Below, piece by piece: positions 1 to 7,853 of a DNA stretch of 13,654 nucleotides. Origin of the DNA: Thermoprotei archaeon (GTDB taxonomy: Archaea > Thermoproteota > Thermoprotei > QMSL01 > B3-G16). The notes under the pieces are model-generated. The model was given only the letters and a program-made list of their open reading frames with translations, ran no database searches and had not been told where the DNA came from. Both the position numbers and the translations under genes were made by a program. The stretch spans positions 1 through 13,654 of the forward strand of contig QMSL01000020.1 in assembly GCA_003649665.1 (NCBI GenBank), given 5' to 3'. How positions within the stretch are numbered: the stretch's first letter is position 1; each line of letters begins with the position of its first letter.

Positions 1-480
1 ATTGCAGCACTTGCATTTATCAAGCTTGGCCTCCTCATTGGAGCTTTGCTAATACCTCTAGTAGGGTTTGTGGATATGCTTGATGGAAGTGTAGCTCGGG
101 CAACGGGAAGAGTTACTAGATTTGGAGGAGTACTAGATCACGTGATAGATAGGTATGCTGAGTACATCGTATTATGTGGAATTTCAGCAGGAGGATACAT
201 GGACTGGTTTTGGTCATTCTACGCCATGTTTGGAATGATTATGGCAAGTTATACCAGAGCAAAAGCTGAATCTATAGGTGGTCTAAAGAGCTGTACTGTA
301 GGGATTGCTGAGCGACAGGAGAAATTGCTATTGTTAATCATAGGAGCGTTAATAGCGCATTTCATTCCCAATAGAGCCAAGTTAATAATGAACATAACAG
401 CATTTATAGTTGGGACATTAAGCCATATAACGGTCGTGCAGAGATTATTATATACAAGGAGGCATGTGAATGAGGTATGA
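1..480 (+). CDS. CDP-alcohol phosphatidyltransferase, 5'-truncated by window edge
   Basis: The frame is open from the first base, so the N-terminus lies outside the window; 159 residues and the TGA stop are visible. Members of this membrane family transfer a phosphoalcohol from, or onto, a CDP-activated lipid. The full family signature is present: D25xxD28G29xxA32R33, eight residues, G42xxxD46xxxD50 (numbered from base 1). These aspartates bind Mg2+ and the CDP group in characterised members. Hydrophobic stretches before the motif and around residues 60-85, 110-125 and 128-145 fit the multi-helix membrane fold. About 35-45 N-terminal residues are probably missing, judged from usual family length. 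The gene overlaps a PfkB kinase by 11 bases. Archaeal members include archaetidylinositol phosphate, archaetidylserine and archaetidylglycerol phosphate synthases. The sequence alone does not settle the substrate; the kinase neighbour makes an inositol-phosphate acceptor attractive. The family call is firm. Confidence 0.93.
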   Translation: MAALAFIKLGLLIGALLIPLVGFVDMLDGSVARATGRVTRFGGVLDHVIDRYAEYIVLCGISAGGYMDWFWSFYAMFGMIMASYTRAKAESIGGLKSCTVGIAERQEKLLLLIIGALIAHFIPNRAKLIMNITAFIVGTLSHITVVQRLLYTRRHVNEV

Positions 481-1399
481 TGTAGTAGCAATAGGAAATC
501 CAGTATACGATATAATAATAACACCATTCGCGAAGAGTAGAGGAAGAGTTCTCTCAGGCTGTAGTATTAACGCATTACTAGCGTTAAGGAGATTGGGATT
601 CTCTAAGCTAGCATTAGTTGGAAGTGTTGGTAAGGATTATGCTGAGAGATTAAGAACAGACCTGAAACGAAACGGCGTTACAGAGTTCATTCTCATTATA
701 GGTAAGGAAACTGGAGGCTTTAAGTTAGTTTACGACGAGAAAGGCGATAGAACGTTAGAAGTCTTAGGCGTAGCTGGACGAATAGAGAAAAATGATATCC
801 CTGATGAGTATTTGAATTCGGAGTACATATTATTAGGTCCAATATTACAAGAAATAGATCTAGAGCTAGTGGAGTACCTCGCTACGACAAGTAATGCGAA
901 ACTATTCTTAGATCCTCAGGGATTACTTAGGATCATAGATAAGAACGGTATCATAAGACATGTATGTGAGAGGGAGGTATTGAGAAAGATAGTTTCATTA
1001 GTAGATTATGTTAAACCAAACGAACACGAGAGTAAGGTATTAACTGGTGAAGATGATCCATATATTGCTGCTAAGAAGTTAGTGGAGTGGGGAGCTGAGG
1101 TAGGTATAGTGACTTTAGCTGAAAGGGGATCTGTAGCATATGATGGTGATGTGTTCTATCGTGTTCAAGCATATAGGACTAAAGCCATCGACCCTACTGG
1201 AGCTGGAGACGTCTATGCTGGGGCATTTCTCGCAAAGAAGCTAGAAGGGGCTCCCTTACCCGAAGCGTTACTCTTTGCTTCTGCAGCGGCATCAATTATG
1301 GTCGAACACGTAGGACCAGACTTTCCTCTGACATACGAAGAGACTAGAAGGAGATATCTCTCGCTTGTGGGAACGCTTAAACTCATAAGGGATAGCTGA
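470..1399 (+). CDS. PfkB/ribokinase-family carbohydrate (possibly myo-inositol) kinase
   Basis: This 309-residue protein has the normal PfkB length and fold markers. An N-terminal substrate motif (GNPVYD, 9-14) leads into SGCSIN (29-34), the usual GGxxxN region with its first Gly changed to Ser. KPNEHE (182-187) lies before the ATP site. The C-terminal signature DPTGAGD (241-247) supplies the anion hole and the catalytic base D247. It should phosphorylate a sugar, nucleoside or polyol hydroxyl with ATP in the cytoplasm. The ATG at 470 is chosen because AAGGAGG (456-462) precedes it by seven bases and the start lies inside the end of the CDP-alcohol transferase gene, implying translational coupling. 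A characterised Thermococcus PfkB protein phosphorylates myo-inositol to the isomer used by archaetidylinositol phosphate synthase, so that role fits the pairing, but this is inference. Another sugar or a nucleoside cannot be excluded. Confidence 0.9.
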   Translation: MRYDVVAIGNPVYDIIITPFAKSRGRVLSGCSINALLALRRLGFSKLALVGSVGKDYAERLRTDLKRNGVTEFILIIGKETGGFKLVYDEKGDRTLEVLGVAGRIEKNDIPDEYLNSEYILLGPILQEIDLELVEYLATTSNAKLFLDPQGLLRIIDKNGIIRHVCEREVLRKIVSLVDYVKPNEHESKVLTGEDDPYIAAKKLVEWGAEVGIVTLAERGSVAYDGDVFYRVQAYRTKAIDPTGAGDVYAGAFLAKKLEGAPLPEALLFASAAASIMVEHVGPDFPLTYEETRRRYLSLVGTLKLIRDS

Positions 1400-1420
1400 G
1401 GTTAGCTAAGGATAATTATC
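1393..1420. repeat. Short repeats at convergent pfkB/rad50 junction
   Basis: The 19-base gap between two convergent genes holds an imperfect direct repeat, TAGCTGAGG (1393-1401) and TAGCTAAGG (1403-1411), followed by the perfect palindrome GATAATTATC (1411-1420), which runs into the rad50 stop codon. No long T-run lies in the gap itself; a short TTTTT (plus strand, near 1440) sits just inside the rad50 end and might help stop transcription from the left. A terminator role is possible but unproven. Confidence 0.35.
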
Positions 1421-3518
1421 AGTCACGGATAACTTCTATTTTTGAAGTTTGTGCTAATCTATCGTAATATACGTGAAGGATATGTGCAGAGACCTCACTC
1501 CCTACGCCATGGTGGGTTATCAGTAATATCTGATGAAATCGTTGAGTTGCTTTATATAATGCCTCTATCATCGCATCCCTATTGGCTGTATCAGTTGCAT
1601 CAGTTGGTTCGTCTAGGAGGAGGAAATCATGGAAGCCCAGTATGTCAGCTAGCGCTAGACGAAAAGCAAGAGCGAATATAGTTTCATGTCCGCCTCCACT
1701 AAAGCTACGTATTGGCTGTGGCTCCTTAAAGCCATGGGGTAATGCCTTTAATTCATAGGTCTCAGGATCTAATTCAACTGAGAGGTATAGAGGATCACTT
1801 GTTAATTGCCTGTACCAGTAATACGTCCTCTTAGCTATTACATTTAATATTCTTCTCCTCAGAGTATTCTCAAGCTCTGCATAACACGCTTCAATCTTTA
1901 CAAGATCTTGTAGTACGCTTCTATAAGTCTTGATTTTAACTTGGGCTTCTTCGTATGTACGTAGATTCTGCCTTAGTTGTTGTAGATAGTTCATTAGTCC
2001 CTGTCTATCAGTGAGAATTTCTCTTATCCTTTGTTTTAATCCCTTAATGGCCTCTGAAACTGAGTAATAATTCCTCATATGTTCCTCATATAATTCTTCG
2101 ATCGTGGTCTCGAAATCATCAAGGTTATCTATAGATGGAGGGTTCTGGACTCTAATGCTAAGTGATGAGAGCTTACCGGTTAATTCATTTAATACTGATG
2201 TTATCTTCTCTGAAAGCTCTGTTGATTTGCCCTCTAACTCCCTTATGCTCTTCTCATACTCTATTATAGATGAGAGTACGGTTTCCAGCTTTGCCATCTC
2301 ACTTCTTATCTCCTCACGTTTACTTCTGAGCTTCAGTATCAGTTCGTTTATATTGTTCTTCCTAAGGGATAGTTCGCTTAGGAGATTTGAAAGACGTGAA
2401 CTCTCAAGCTCGAGTGATTCTATCTCCCTCCTTATTCTCTCTCTATCGATAGGTTGACCGCATGTAGGACATTTTGTCTTACCTGATACACTCTTTCTTA
2501 ACCGTAGGGTATTCGTTATATATCCGAGCCTTTGATTTGCATTAGCTATTTGTTCCTCTATATCCATTAGGCTCTTTGTAAGGGAGTCTATCTGCTTATT
2601 TATGCTATTTACTCTTTCCTTAAGTCGACTTATTCTTTCTGATAGTTGTTCCACGGAGCCCCAAGGAGATAGAAGTCGCTTATACTCCTTAAGGAGTCTC
2701 TCCTTTTCAGCTCTTAGACGTAATATGCTCCTCCTAAGTTCCCTTACCTCGTTGATCTTATTTTTAATAGAGATGAACTTCTTCGAGGTTTCCCTTAATT
2801 TCTCGAATTCTTCCAAAAGAGAGCGATATTCTCGCTCAGCGGAGATGAGCCTATCTGAAAGTTCCTTCACTCTACTCTCGGTCTCACTAATTAATTTCCT
2901 AAAGTTTGGTGCCTCTCTTGCTATGTTCTCGAGATCTGATATTCTCATCCGTAGGTTGCTGATCATTTCCCTAATAGCACTTCGTGCAGATGTAATAGCT
3001 GAAATCCCTAAAAGAGAGTCTAGTATACGTCTTACTTCCGCTCCTCCCCTTATTAAACGAACGAATTCTTTCTGTTCAGCATAAATTACATTAAAGAAGA
3101 CGTTTTTGTCTAACCCGAAGATCTCATAGAGTTTAATTCTTAAATCTCGCTCTCTTGCTCCAGAAGTAGACGAAATTATGGTGTGCCATCCCTCCCCTGG
3201 ACGATATTCCTTTAGTTCAAAGCGCGAGGAAGAACTCCTTGAGGCCGGTCTGTATCTAGTTATCCGATATAATAATCCTGTCTTGCTACTAACCATCTCT
3301 ACTGTCACTCTAGTATAGGATTCGCCTACTGTTATCAAGGGATATGTTGCGGTTTTAAGCGTAGGCGTTTGATTAAATAAGACGAAGGATATCGCATGAA
3401 ATATGGATGATTTGCCAGCATCATTATGCCCCTGTATTAAATTCAGGCCGCTCTTAAACACTATTTCATGCCTACCACGGTATCTTTTAAAGTTCTCTAA
3501 AATCACCTTCTGGATCAT
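1419..3518 (-). CDS. rad50: DNA double-strand break repair ATPase Rad50
   Basis: Rad50 is the ABC-type ATPase that clamps DNA and controls the Mre11 nuclease at broken ends. From the ATG at 3518 it has 699 residues: Walker A GHNDAGKSS (30-38), Q-loop Q149, a charged coiled coil from about 180 to 540, a zinc hook CPTC (C350, C353) at its middle, signature SGGGHET (607-613), Walker B ending LLLDEP with D636 and E637, and a switch histidine in THHG (H669). It is shorter than the roughly 860-880 residues of the Pyrococcus and Sulfolobus proteins, the loss being in the coils. Two ATPase motifs differ from the common forms: Walker A has Asp where Gly is usual, and the signature reads SGGGHE rather than SGGE. 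The ATG starts four bases after the mre11 stop and matches where Rad50 proteins normally begin. A TTG at 3533 would overlap mre11 by 11 bases and is less likely. Confidence 0.96.
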   Translation of the reverse strand: MIQKVILENFKRYRGRHEIVFKSGLNLIQGHNDAGKSSIFHAISFVLFNQTPTLKTATYPLITVGESYTRVTVEMVSSKTGLLYRITRYRPASRSSSSRFELKEYRPGEGWHTIISSTSGARERDLRIKLYEIFGLDKNVFFNVIYAEQKEFVRLIRGGAEVRRILDSLLGISAITSARSAIREMISNLRMRISDLENIAREAPNFRKLISETESRVKELSDRLISAEREYRSLLEEFEKLRETSKKFISIKNKINEVRELRRSILRLRAEKERLLKEYKRLLSPWGSVEQLSERISRLKERVNSINKQIDSLTKSLMDIEEQIANANQRLGYITNTLRLRKSVSGKTKCPTCGQPIDRERIRREIESLELESSRLSNLLSELSLRKNNINELILKLRSKREEIRSEMAKLETVLSSIIEYEKSIRELEGKSTELSEKITSVLNELTGKLSSLSIRVQNPPSIDNLDDFETTIEELYEEHMRNYYSVSEAIKGLKQRIREILTDRQGLMNYLQQLRQNLRTYEEAQVKIKTYRSVLQDLVKIEACYAELENTLRRRILNVIAKRTYYWYRQLTSDPLYLSVELDPETYELKALPHGFKEPQPIRSFSGGGHETIFALAFRLALADILGFHDFLLLDEPTDATDTANRDAMIEALYKATQRFHQILLITHHGVGSEVSAHILHVYYDRLAQTSKIEVIRD

Positions 3519-3522
3519 TATC

Positions 3523-4821
3523 TCACATCCCAAATAATCCTTGCTCTAACCCCCATAGAGAGGAGATCTTCCTTTTTAGCAATCTATATGCTTGCTCCCT
3601 AAGGTTTCCATCTCGAGTTAAATTCTCCTCATCGCTATAAAGAAATCTTGAGTACTCAAATATTTCAAAGGCCTTCTTAGCCAGTTCCTCGTTACCTCTA
3701 AGTATTTCGTTTATTAATTCCCTTATGTTCACGCTCCTTTCCGATGTCTCCTTTAATTCACTTGGCTTTACTTCAACTTCGGGAGGAAGTATATCAGCAT
3801 ATAATAGCTTGCCTGTCGCCTTTAGTTTACTAATGAACTTTTCTAATGACCTTAACGGTATGTCGTATATGTCTCCCTTCGCCACTTTTCCTTCAAACCT
3901 TATACGTATTATCAACTTCCTCTTTGTGTCCTTAAGTAGTTCCCTTATCCTTGAAATGGCTTCACGAATAAACCACTCGGCAGGACGAGGTTCTTCAGCT
4001 TTGATGATTATAGCTTTAACTATATGCATACTTGGTATTTCGTACTCCTTAAGTGTTACATTACCTGACTTAGAGAGGGTGACTAAGTAAAACATCTTCT
4101 TATCTGATTCGTAGAAATCCCATTTCTCAGTAGAGCCTGAACATGCGATAACAGCACCATTTCTGAGCTTAAGAGGTTTTCTAAAGTCATGATCATGCCC
4201 TACAGCAATATACTGTACATTACTTAAGCCCTCAAGATAAGATAGGGGAACATAGGGCTCATTCTTATACCATTGAGTATACCCCTCTACGAATGTATGA
4301 AGGAGGAGGATGTTAAATAGTTCATCGCTAATAGCAGGTATTACATACTGGGAAAAGAGCTTATTCGTATTATGTCCAAAATACCCCAGACCTATAATCC
4401 TAACTTCATCTAAATAGTCCCTATAACCTACATTACTTTTCTTACTTAGGGAGTCATATATGGGGTCTATATACTCAAAGATGGGAATTGATGAACCTTC
4501 TATTAAGTCTAATGAACATCCCTTTAGAGCACCTTCAGGATCGAAGCTTCCATCATGATTACCCCTTATTGCATAGAACTTAATATCATGCTCCTTAAGG
4601 CGAATTAACTGTTTCTTGACAAACTTCACTACATTTGGCCAAGGAGTTACCTTATCAAATAAATCACCAGTATGAACTATGAAATCGACATCTAATTCTA
4701 TTGCTTTATCTATTACAAACTCGAATGCCTTATTAAAGGCAATTACACGCTCATATGCAATGCTTGCGGGATAAGTTCTTGAGAGATGAGTATCCCCGAA
4801 GTGTATGAATTTAAAGGACAT
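3523..4821 (-). CDS. mre11: DNA double-strand break repair nuclease Mre11
   Basis: Mre11 is the Mn2+-dependent phosphoesterase that, with Rad50, trims and opens DNA ends. The 432-residue product carries every metal-binding motif of the calcineurin-like domain in order: D10xH12 in the first strand, GDLFD (D53), GNHD (N88, H89), H175 in LLLHTF, and GHDH (H209, H211). Residues from about 240 form the capping domain, and the helical tail after 360 is where family members bind the Rad50 coils. The usual HQG around the third histidine reads HTF here. Its ATG directly abuts the herA TAG stop (4822-4824), and GGTGAG (4825-4830), which encodes the last HerA residues, acts as a Shine-Dalgarno site three bases away. 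This shows coupling to herA. Rad50 follows after four bases, in line with joint synthesis of the complex. Confidence 0.97.
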   Translation of the reverse strand: MSFKFIHFGDTHLSRTYPASIAYERVIAFNKAFEFVIDKAIELDVDFIVHTGDLFDKVTPWPNVVKFVKKQLIRLKEHDIKFYAIRGNHDGSFDPEGALKGCSLDLIEGSSIPIFEYIDPIYDSLSKKSNVGYRDYLDEVRIIGLGYFGHNTNKLFSQYVIPAISDELFNILLLHTFVEGYTQWYKNEPYVPLSYLEGLSNVQYIAVGHDHDFRKPLKLRNGAVIACSGSTEKWDFYESDKKMFYLVTLSKSGNVTLKEYEIPSMHIVKAIIIKAEEPRPAEWFIREAISRIRELLKDTKRKLIIRIRFEGKVAKGDIYDIPLRSLEKFISKLKATGKLLYADILPPEVEVKPSELKETSERSVNIRELINEILRGNEELAKKAFEIFEYSRFLYSDEENLTRDGNLREQAYRLLKRKISSLWGLEQGLFGM

Positions 4822-6477
4822 CTACTCACCGCTAATTTCCCTTCTAATCCGCGTAATATAATATCTTGCTCTCTCGACTTCAGTAATTCCCTGAGCTTCC
4901 ATAGTTGCCTCTTCACGTGCCTTCTTAAGAAGGCTTACTATTGGAAGATCCATACCCCCATGTTTAGTTATCCTTTTCTCTTTAACTTTAACCATTACTG
5001 GGGTACGTACAATAGGACCCACAATGACAGCCTCACCTACGTTTAGTCCAGGGAGATTTTCAAGAAGAGGTTCTGAAAAGGCCTCAGACGATTCGCTTAT
5101 AGTTCTCTGATCTATGGGGTTAACTATCCTAAGAACTATTTGGCTTTGACATTGTGAGAGGACATCAGAATCTATTTTGGAGGGTCTTTGGGAGATTACT
5201 ATCAAGTAAACACCAAATTTCCTCCCTTCAGACGCTATAGTCCTTATGATAGTTGAAGAATATGTAGACGAATCTCTCCTTGGAGGGACGAATCTATGAG
5301 CTTCCTCAAGTATTATGAAGACGGGATAGGGGAATTTCTCTCCAGAGGAATTAGTTACTGCATTTACTCTTGATATGAATATCCTCCTTAATACATCATA
5401 CACCACTATATCCTGCGCTTCAAACGGTACGCCTGTGAGGTTTATTACTGATAGATGCATTGGCTTTAATAGGTGATTTAAGGGTACTGATGATCTCGAA
5501 AATACCCTCAGTTTCTTCAATTGCTCAAGGTATTTAATTGTGTTAAATATTGATTTATTCCAATCCTTTATCCCCTTAAGGCGGCTTTTATAGGGCTCTT
5601 CAATATCTCCTCTACCCCACTTATTGAGAAGGGATATTAATTCGTCTAAGTCAAAACTCTTATCATCAACATGCTTTTCATGGAGCCTCTTTAGAGCCAA
5701 ACTTAGTATAAACCGTATGTTAACTGCAGATGAGGGAATTCTTGCCATATATGCCAGTTCATCTTCAGATAAGTCGCTAACCTTTATGTAATATCGTGTC
5801 TTTCCGATGCTATAAGGTCCTACTGAGAATATTGTAATTCTATCCGAAAGCTCGTGAAAGGCACGACCATCGGCTGCTTCATGCATTCTCGAATAATCTC
5901 CATGAGGATCTATTGCTACTATCGTAGCTCCCTTCTTTAACAGTCCCTCTATGATGACACCTGCAGTATGAGATTTACCCGCACCTGTAGCAGCGAGAAT
6001 TGCTACATGTCTTGAAAAACCTCTTACGTCTAAATATACGTCGACGTCGGGCCTATTTATTAAGTGGCCTATATGGATCGCGCTATCAGGTTCTACTTGA
6101 TAAAGGGCACGAAGTAAATCATCAGGAGCACGATATACCGGTGATCCAGGAAGTGGTGCATACCTTGGGTAACGCACTTTTCCTTTATATGAATACCCTA
6201 GAACTCGTGCTTCAGCAAGTATCTGATGAATACCTACGTTAGTCATTGAGAGCTTACTTATAGCATTGCTCGAGGTGTATTCATTAAGTAAAGGATTGCG
6301 TTGTATTATGCGTTGCACTTGAGCGAGGACAGGCACTTCTAGACGCGCACCATCTATGTTTTCAGGCACATATACACATACGTACTCTAGAATAGGAGGT
6401 ACACTATCTGGCAATACAGCGAACGTAAAGCGAGTTGGCTCTGACTCTCCAACTATATATCCTATAGGCTTAAGCAA
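4822..6477 (-). CDS. herA: Bipolar DNA helicase/translocase HerA
   Basis: HerA is a hexameric FtsK/HerA-type ATPase that drives DNA through the NurA nuclease, making the 3' overhangs used in recombination. The 551-residue protein has an N-terminal barrel (HAS) domain that begins KPIGYIVGES, Walker A TGAGKSH (164-170), Walker B FIILEEAH (387-394, acidic pair E391/E392), and a SQRP motif (429-432) preceded by EGRKFG (417-422), the usual region for the sensor and arginine-finger residues. The helical C-terminus from about 510 matches the family's subunit-swapped tail. The start is TTG at 6477: AGGAGG (6485-6490) lies seven bases upstream, and the protein then begins with the conserved barrel. 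The start overlaps the end of nurA by eight bases. HerA and NurA form one machine, so this coupling is expected. Confidence 0.96.
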   Translation of the reverse strand: MLKPIGYIVGESEPTRFTFAVLPDSVPPILEYVCVYVPENIDGARLEVPVLAQVQRIIQRNPLLNEYTSSNAISKLSMTNVGIHQILAEARVLGYSYKGKVRYPRYAPLPGSPVYRAPDDLLRALYQVEPDSAIHIGHLINRPDVDVYLDVRGFSRHVAILAATGAGKSHTAGVIIEGLLKKGATIVAIDPHGDYSRMHEAADGRAFHELSDRITIFSVGPYSIGKTRYYIKVSDLSEDELAYMARIPSSAVNIRFILSLALKRLHEKHVDDKSFDLDELISLLNKWGRGDIEEPYKSRLKGIKDWNKSIFNTIKYLEQLKKLRVFSRSSVPLNHLLKPMHLSVINLTGVPFEAQDIVVYDVLRRIFISRVNAVTNSSGEKFPYPVFIILEEAHRFVPPRRDSSTYSSTIIRTIASEGRKFGVYLIVISQRPSKIDSDVLSQCQSQIVLRIVNPIDQRTISESSEAFSEPLLENLPGLNVGEAVIVGPIVRTPVMVKVKEKRITKHGGMDLPIVSLLKKAREEATMEAQGITEVERARYYITRIRREISGE

Positions 6478-7798
6478 CCCACATCCTCCTCCTTGGCATT
6501 AAATTTACACCCATATTACGGAGAGCTATCTCGTAGAGTTTAAACTCACGCTTCGTGATTTTAGCTAGTCTATGCGCTGCGAACAGTAATGGGTTATACA
6601 TAGTAACATCAACGTAATCATCTATAACCCTATTGAGTACTAACTTTACGTATTCCGGTATTTCCCTTACGAAATTCACATCATGAAATGAGAAAAATGA
6701 CTTCCTAACTTCAGGAACTAGTACATCTACTCGTAAGGGGGGCTCGCCAAACCTTGGTAAAACATATGTTGTAAATATTACAGGTATTGTCTTGAGCCTA
6801 AGTAGGGTCTTACACGCCTCCTTTATGAACTTCTCTTTATCATCTCCAAGTTCCTCAATATGCCTTCTCCACGTACGCGTTACGAAGTTAAGAACCCCTC
6901 TCTTCTCAATTATGTGGAATTTCTTAAGACATCTACTACGAAGACATCCTAAAATAAGGGGACGTGAGATCCCCGGCTTTTTAGCATAACGCATTATTAC
7001 GTAATAATCGCTTTCACGAAACCTAAGCCGCCTTAGGAGATCTCTTATTATACGTTTTATCTCATTATCATCAAGTCTGGCTATCTTCTTACGGACAGTT
7101 TTGAAGAAAGCAGAGATTGAATCCTTTTGAAGGAGATCATCATCAGAGAGGAGGGAGATTATGGTACTTTTAATGAGAGCTAACCGCAAGTGCTCGGAAG
7201 TAGAGTCCTTTACTATACCAACTAATAGACCTTTCCGGGAACGAAGTTCGTCTATGAGGTTAATTAAGGCCTGCATAGCCCTTAAATATACGTCCTTATG
7301 TCTATCAGCAGGATGTTCCGTTGGGAGATGTACGAGTCTAGTATATATTGATCCATCTAGGAGCACTACAGGTATTCCATTAGTAGATCGAATTGCCCGC
7401 AAAGCTACTCTGTATTCGGAAGACTCCGCCAGCAATTTTACTACATTTGAGAGAGTTCTAGGCCTCTGACTAGCATTATATTCTAATGTTAAATCACGAT
7501 AGGTTCTGCCACCCGAATCTATTGCTATGCTTCTTATCACATAAAGGGATCTACCATGAGCATAAGAAGAGCCTTGATAACTACTATCAACAGCAATAAA
7601 GGTATACTTATCGAGTTCATCATGCGATCCCTTATCCTTAACATCGTCTAAGGAAAGCCAGCGACTAGTGAATTCGTACTCTATACGGCTTTCAATAAGA
7701 TTACGTGGACTCGATATATTAAAATATTCAATAAGATCATTTTTCATTTTATTGATTTCTTCAATGAATATATCAACGAAATCTTCAACATTGAGCAC
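6470..7798 (-). CDS. nurA: 5'-3' nuclease NurA
   Basis: NurA is an Mn2+-dependent single- and double-strand 5'-3' nuclease that docks on HerA. The 442-residue product shows the family's signature points: AVDSS (D71) at the first strand of the RNase H-like core, VLLDGS (D148), IVKDST (K197, D198), and the C-terminal NPLLFAAH (H409). The central part (residues 220-300) is rich in Lys and Arg and may contact DNA. Its length is at the upper end for the family. The start is taken as GTG at 7798. An ATG at 7800 is out of frame, and the next in-frame Met (residue 18) would cut into the first helix. A TATA-like element 38 bases upstream would give a leader of about 11 bases. It heads the nurA-herA-mre11-rad50 run, which may extend back to the endonuclease IV-like gene 55 bases upstream. 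Confidence 0.94.
   Translation of the reverse strand: MLNVEDFVDIFIEEINKMKNDLIEYFNISSPRNLIESRIEYEFTSRWLSLDDVKDKGSHDELDKYTFIAVDSSYQGSSYAHGRSLYVIRSIAIDSGGRTYRDLTLEYNASQRPRTLSNVVKLLAESSEYRVALRAIRSTNGIPVVLLDGSIYTRLVHLPTEHPADRHKDVYLRAMQALINLIDELRSRKGLLVGIVKDSTSEHLRLALIKSTIISLLSDDDLLQKDSISAFFKTVRKKIARLDDNEIKRIIRDLLRRLRFRESDYYVIMRYAKKPGISRPLILGCLRSRCLKKFHIIEKRGVLNFVTRTWRRHIEELGDDKEKFIKEACKTLLRLKTIPVIFTTYVLPRFGEPPLRVDVLVPEVRKSFFSFHDVNFVREIPEYVKLVLNRVIDDYVDVTMYNPLLFAAHRLAKITKREFKLYEIALRNMGVNLMPRRRMWVA
6485..6490 (-). promoter_or_regulatory. Shine-Dalgarno site that fixes the herA TTG start
   Basis: AGGAGG on the minus strand, inside the last codons of nurA, sits seven bases before the TTG at 6477. It extends upstream as AAGGAGGAGG, so pairing with the 16S rRNA tail should be strong. 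No in-frame ATG near this point gives a better fit. Confidence 0.75.
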
Positions 7799-7830
7799 AT
7801 TCCCAGCTCTGATGGAGAAAAAGACGGAGA

Positions 7831-7840
7831 TAAATTTTAA
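7831..7840 (-). promoter_or_regulatory. TATA-like element upstream of nurA
   Basis: The minus strand reads TTAAAATTTA in the 55-base gap between the endonuclease IV-like gene and nurA. Its centre is about 38 bases before the GTG at 7798, which would place the transcript start near 7809. This could be an internal promoter giving the four-gene repair operon its own transcript. The evidence is base composition and spacing only. Confidence 0.4.
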
Positions 7841-7853
7841 CCTACTCCTAGTG

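Noticed and set aside
249..527. Minus-strand open frame opposite the lipid synthase and kinase genes
   Set aside because: It crosses two well-supported coding frames and shows no recognisable motif or start signal.
2602..3084. A 160-codon open frame on the plus strand opposite rad50
   Set aside because: It is the antisense of the Rad50 coiled coil; its Ser/Leu-rich translation mirrors Glu/Lys/Arg codons and it has no start signal.
3519..3533. TTG at 3533 as the rad50 start
   Set aside because: It adds five residues not expected in Rad50, and the ATG at 3518 directly precedes the conserved first strand.
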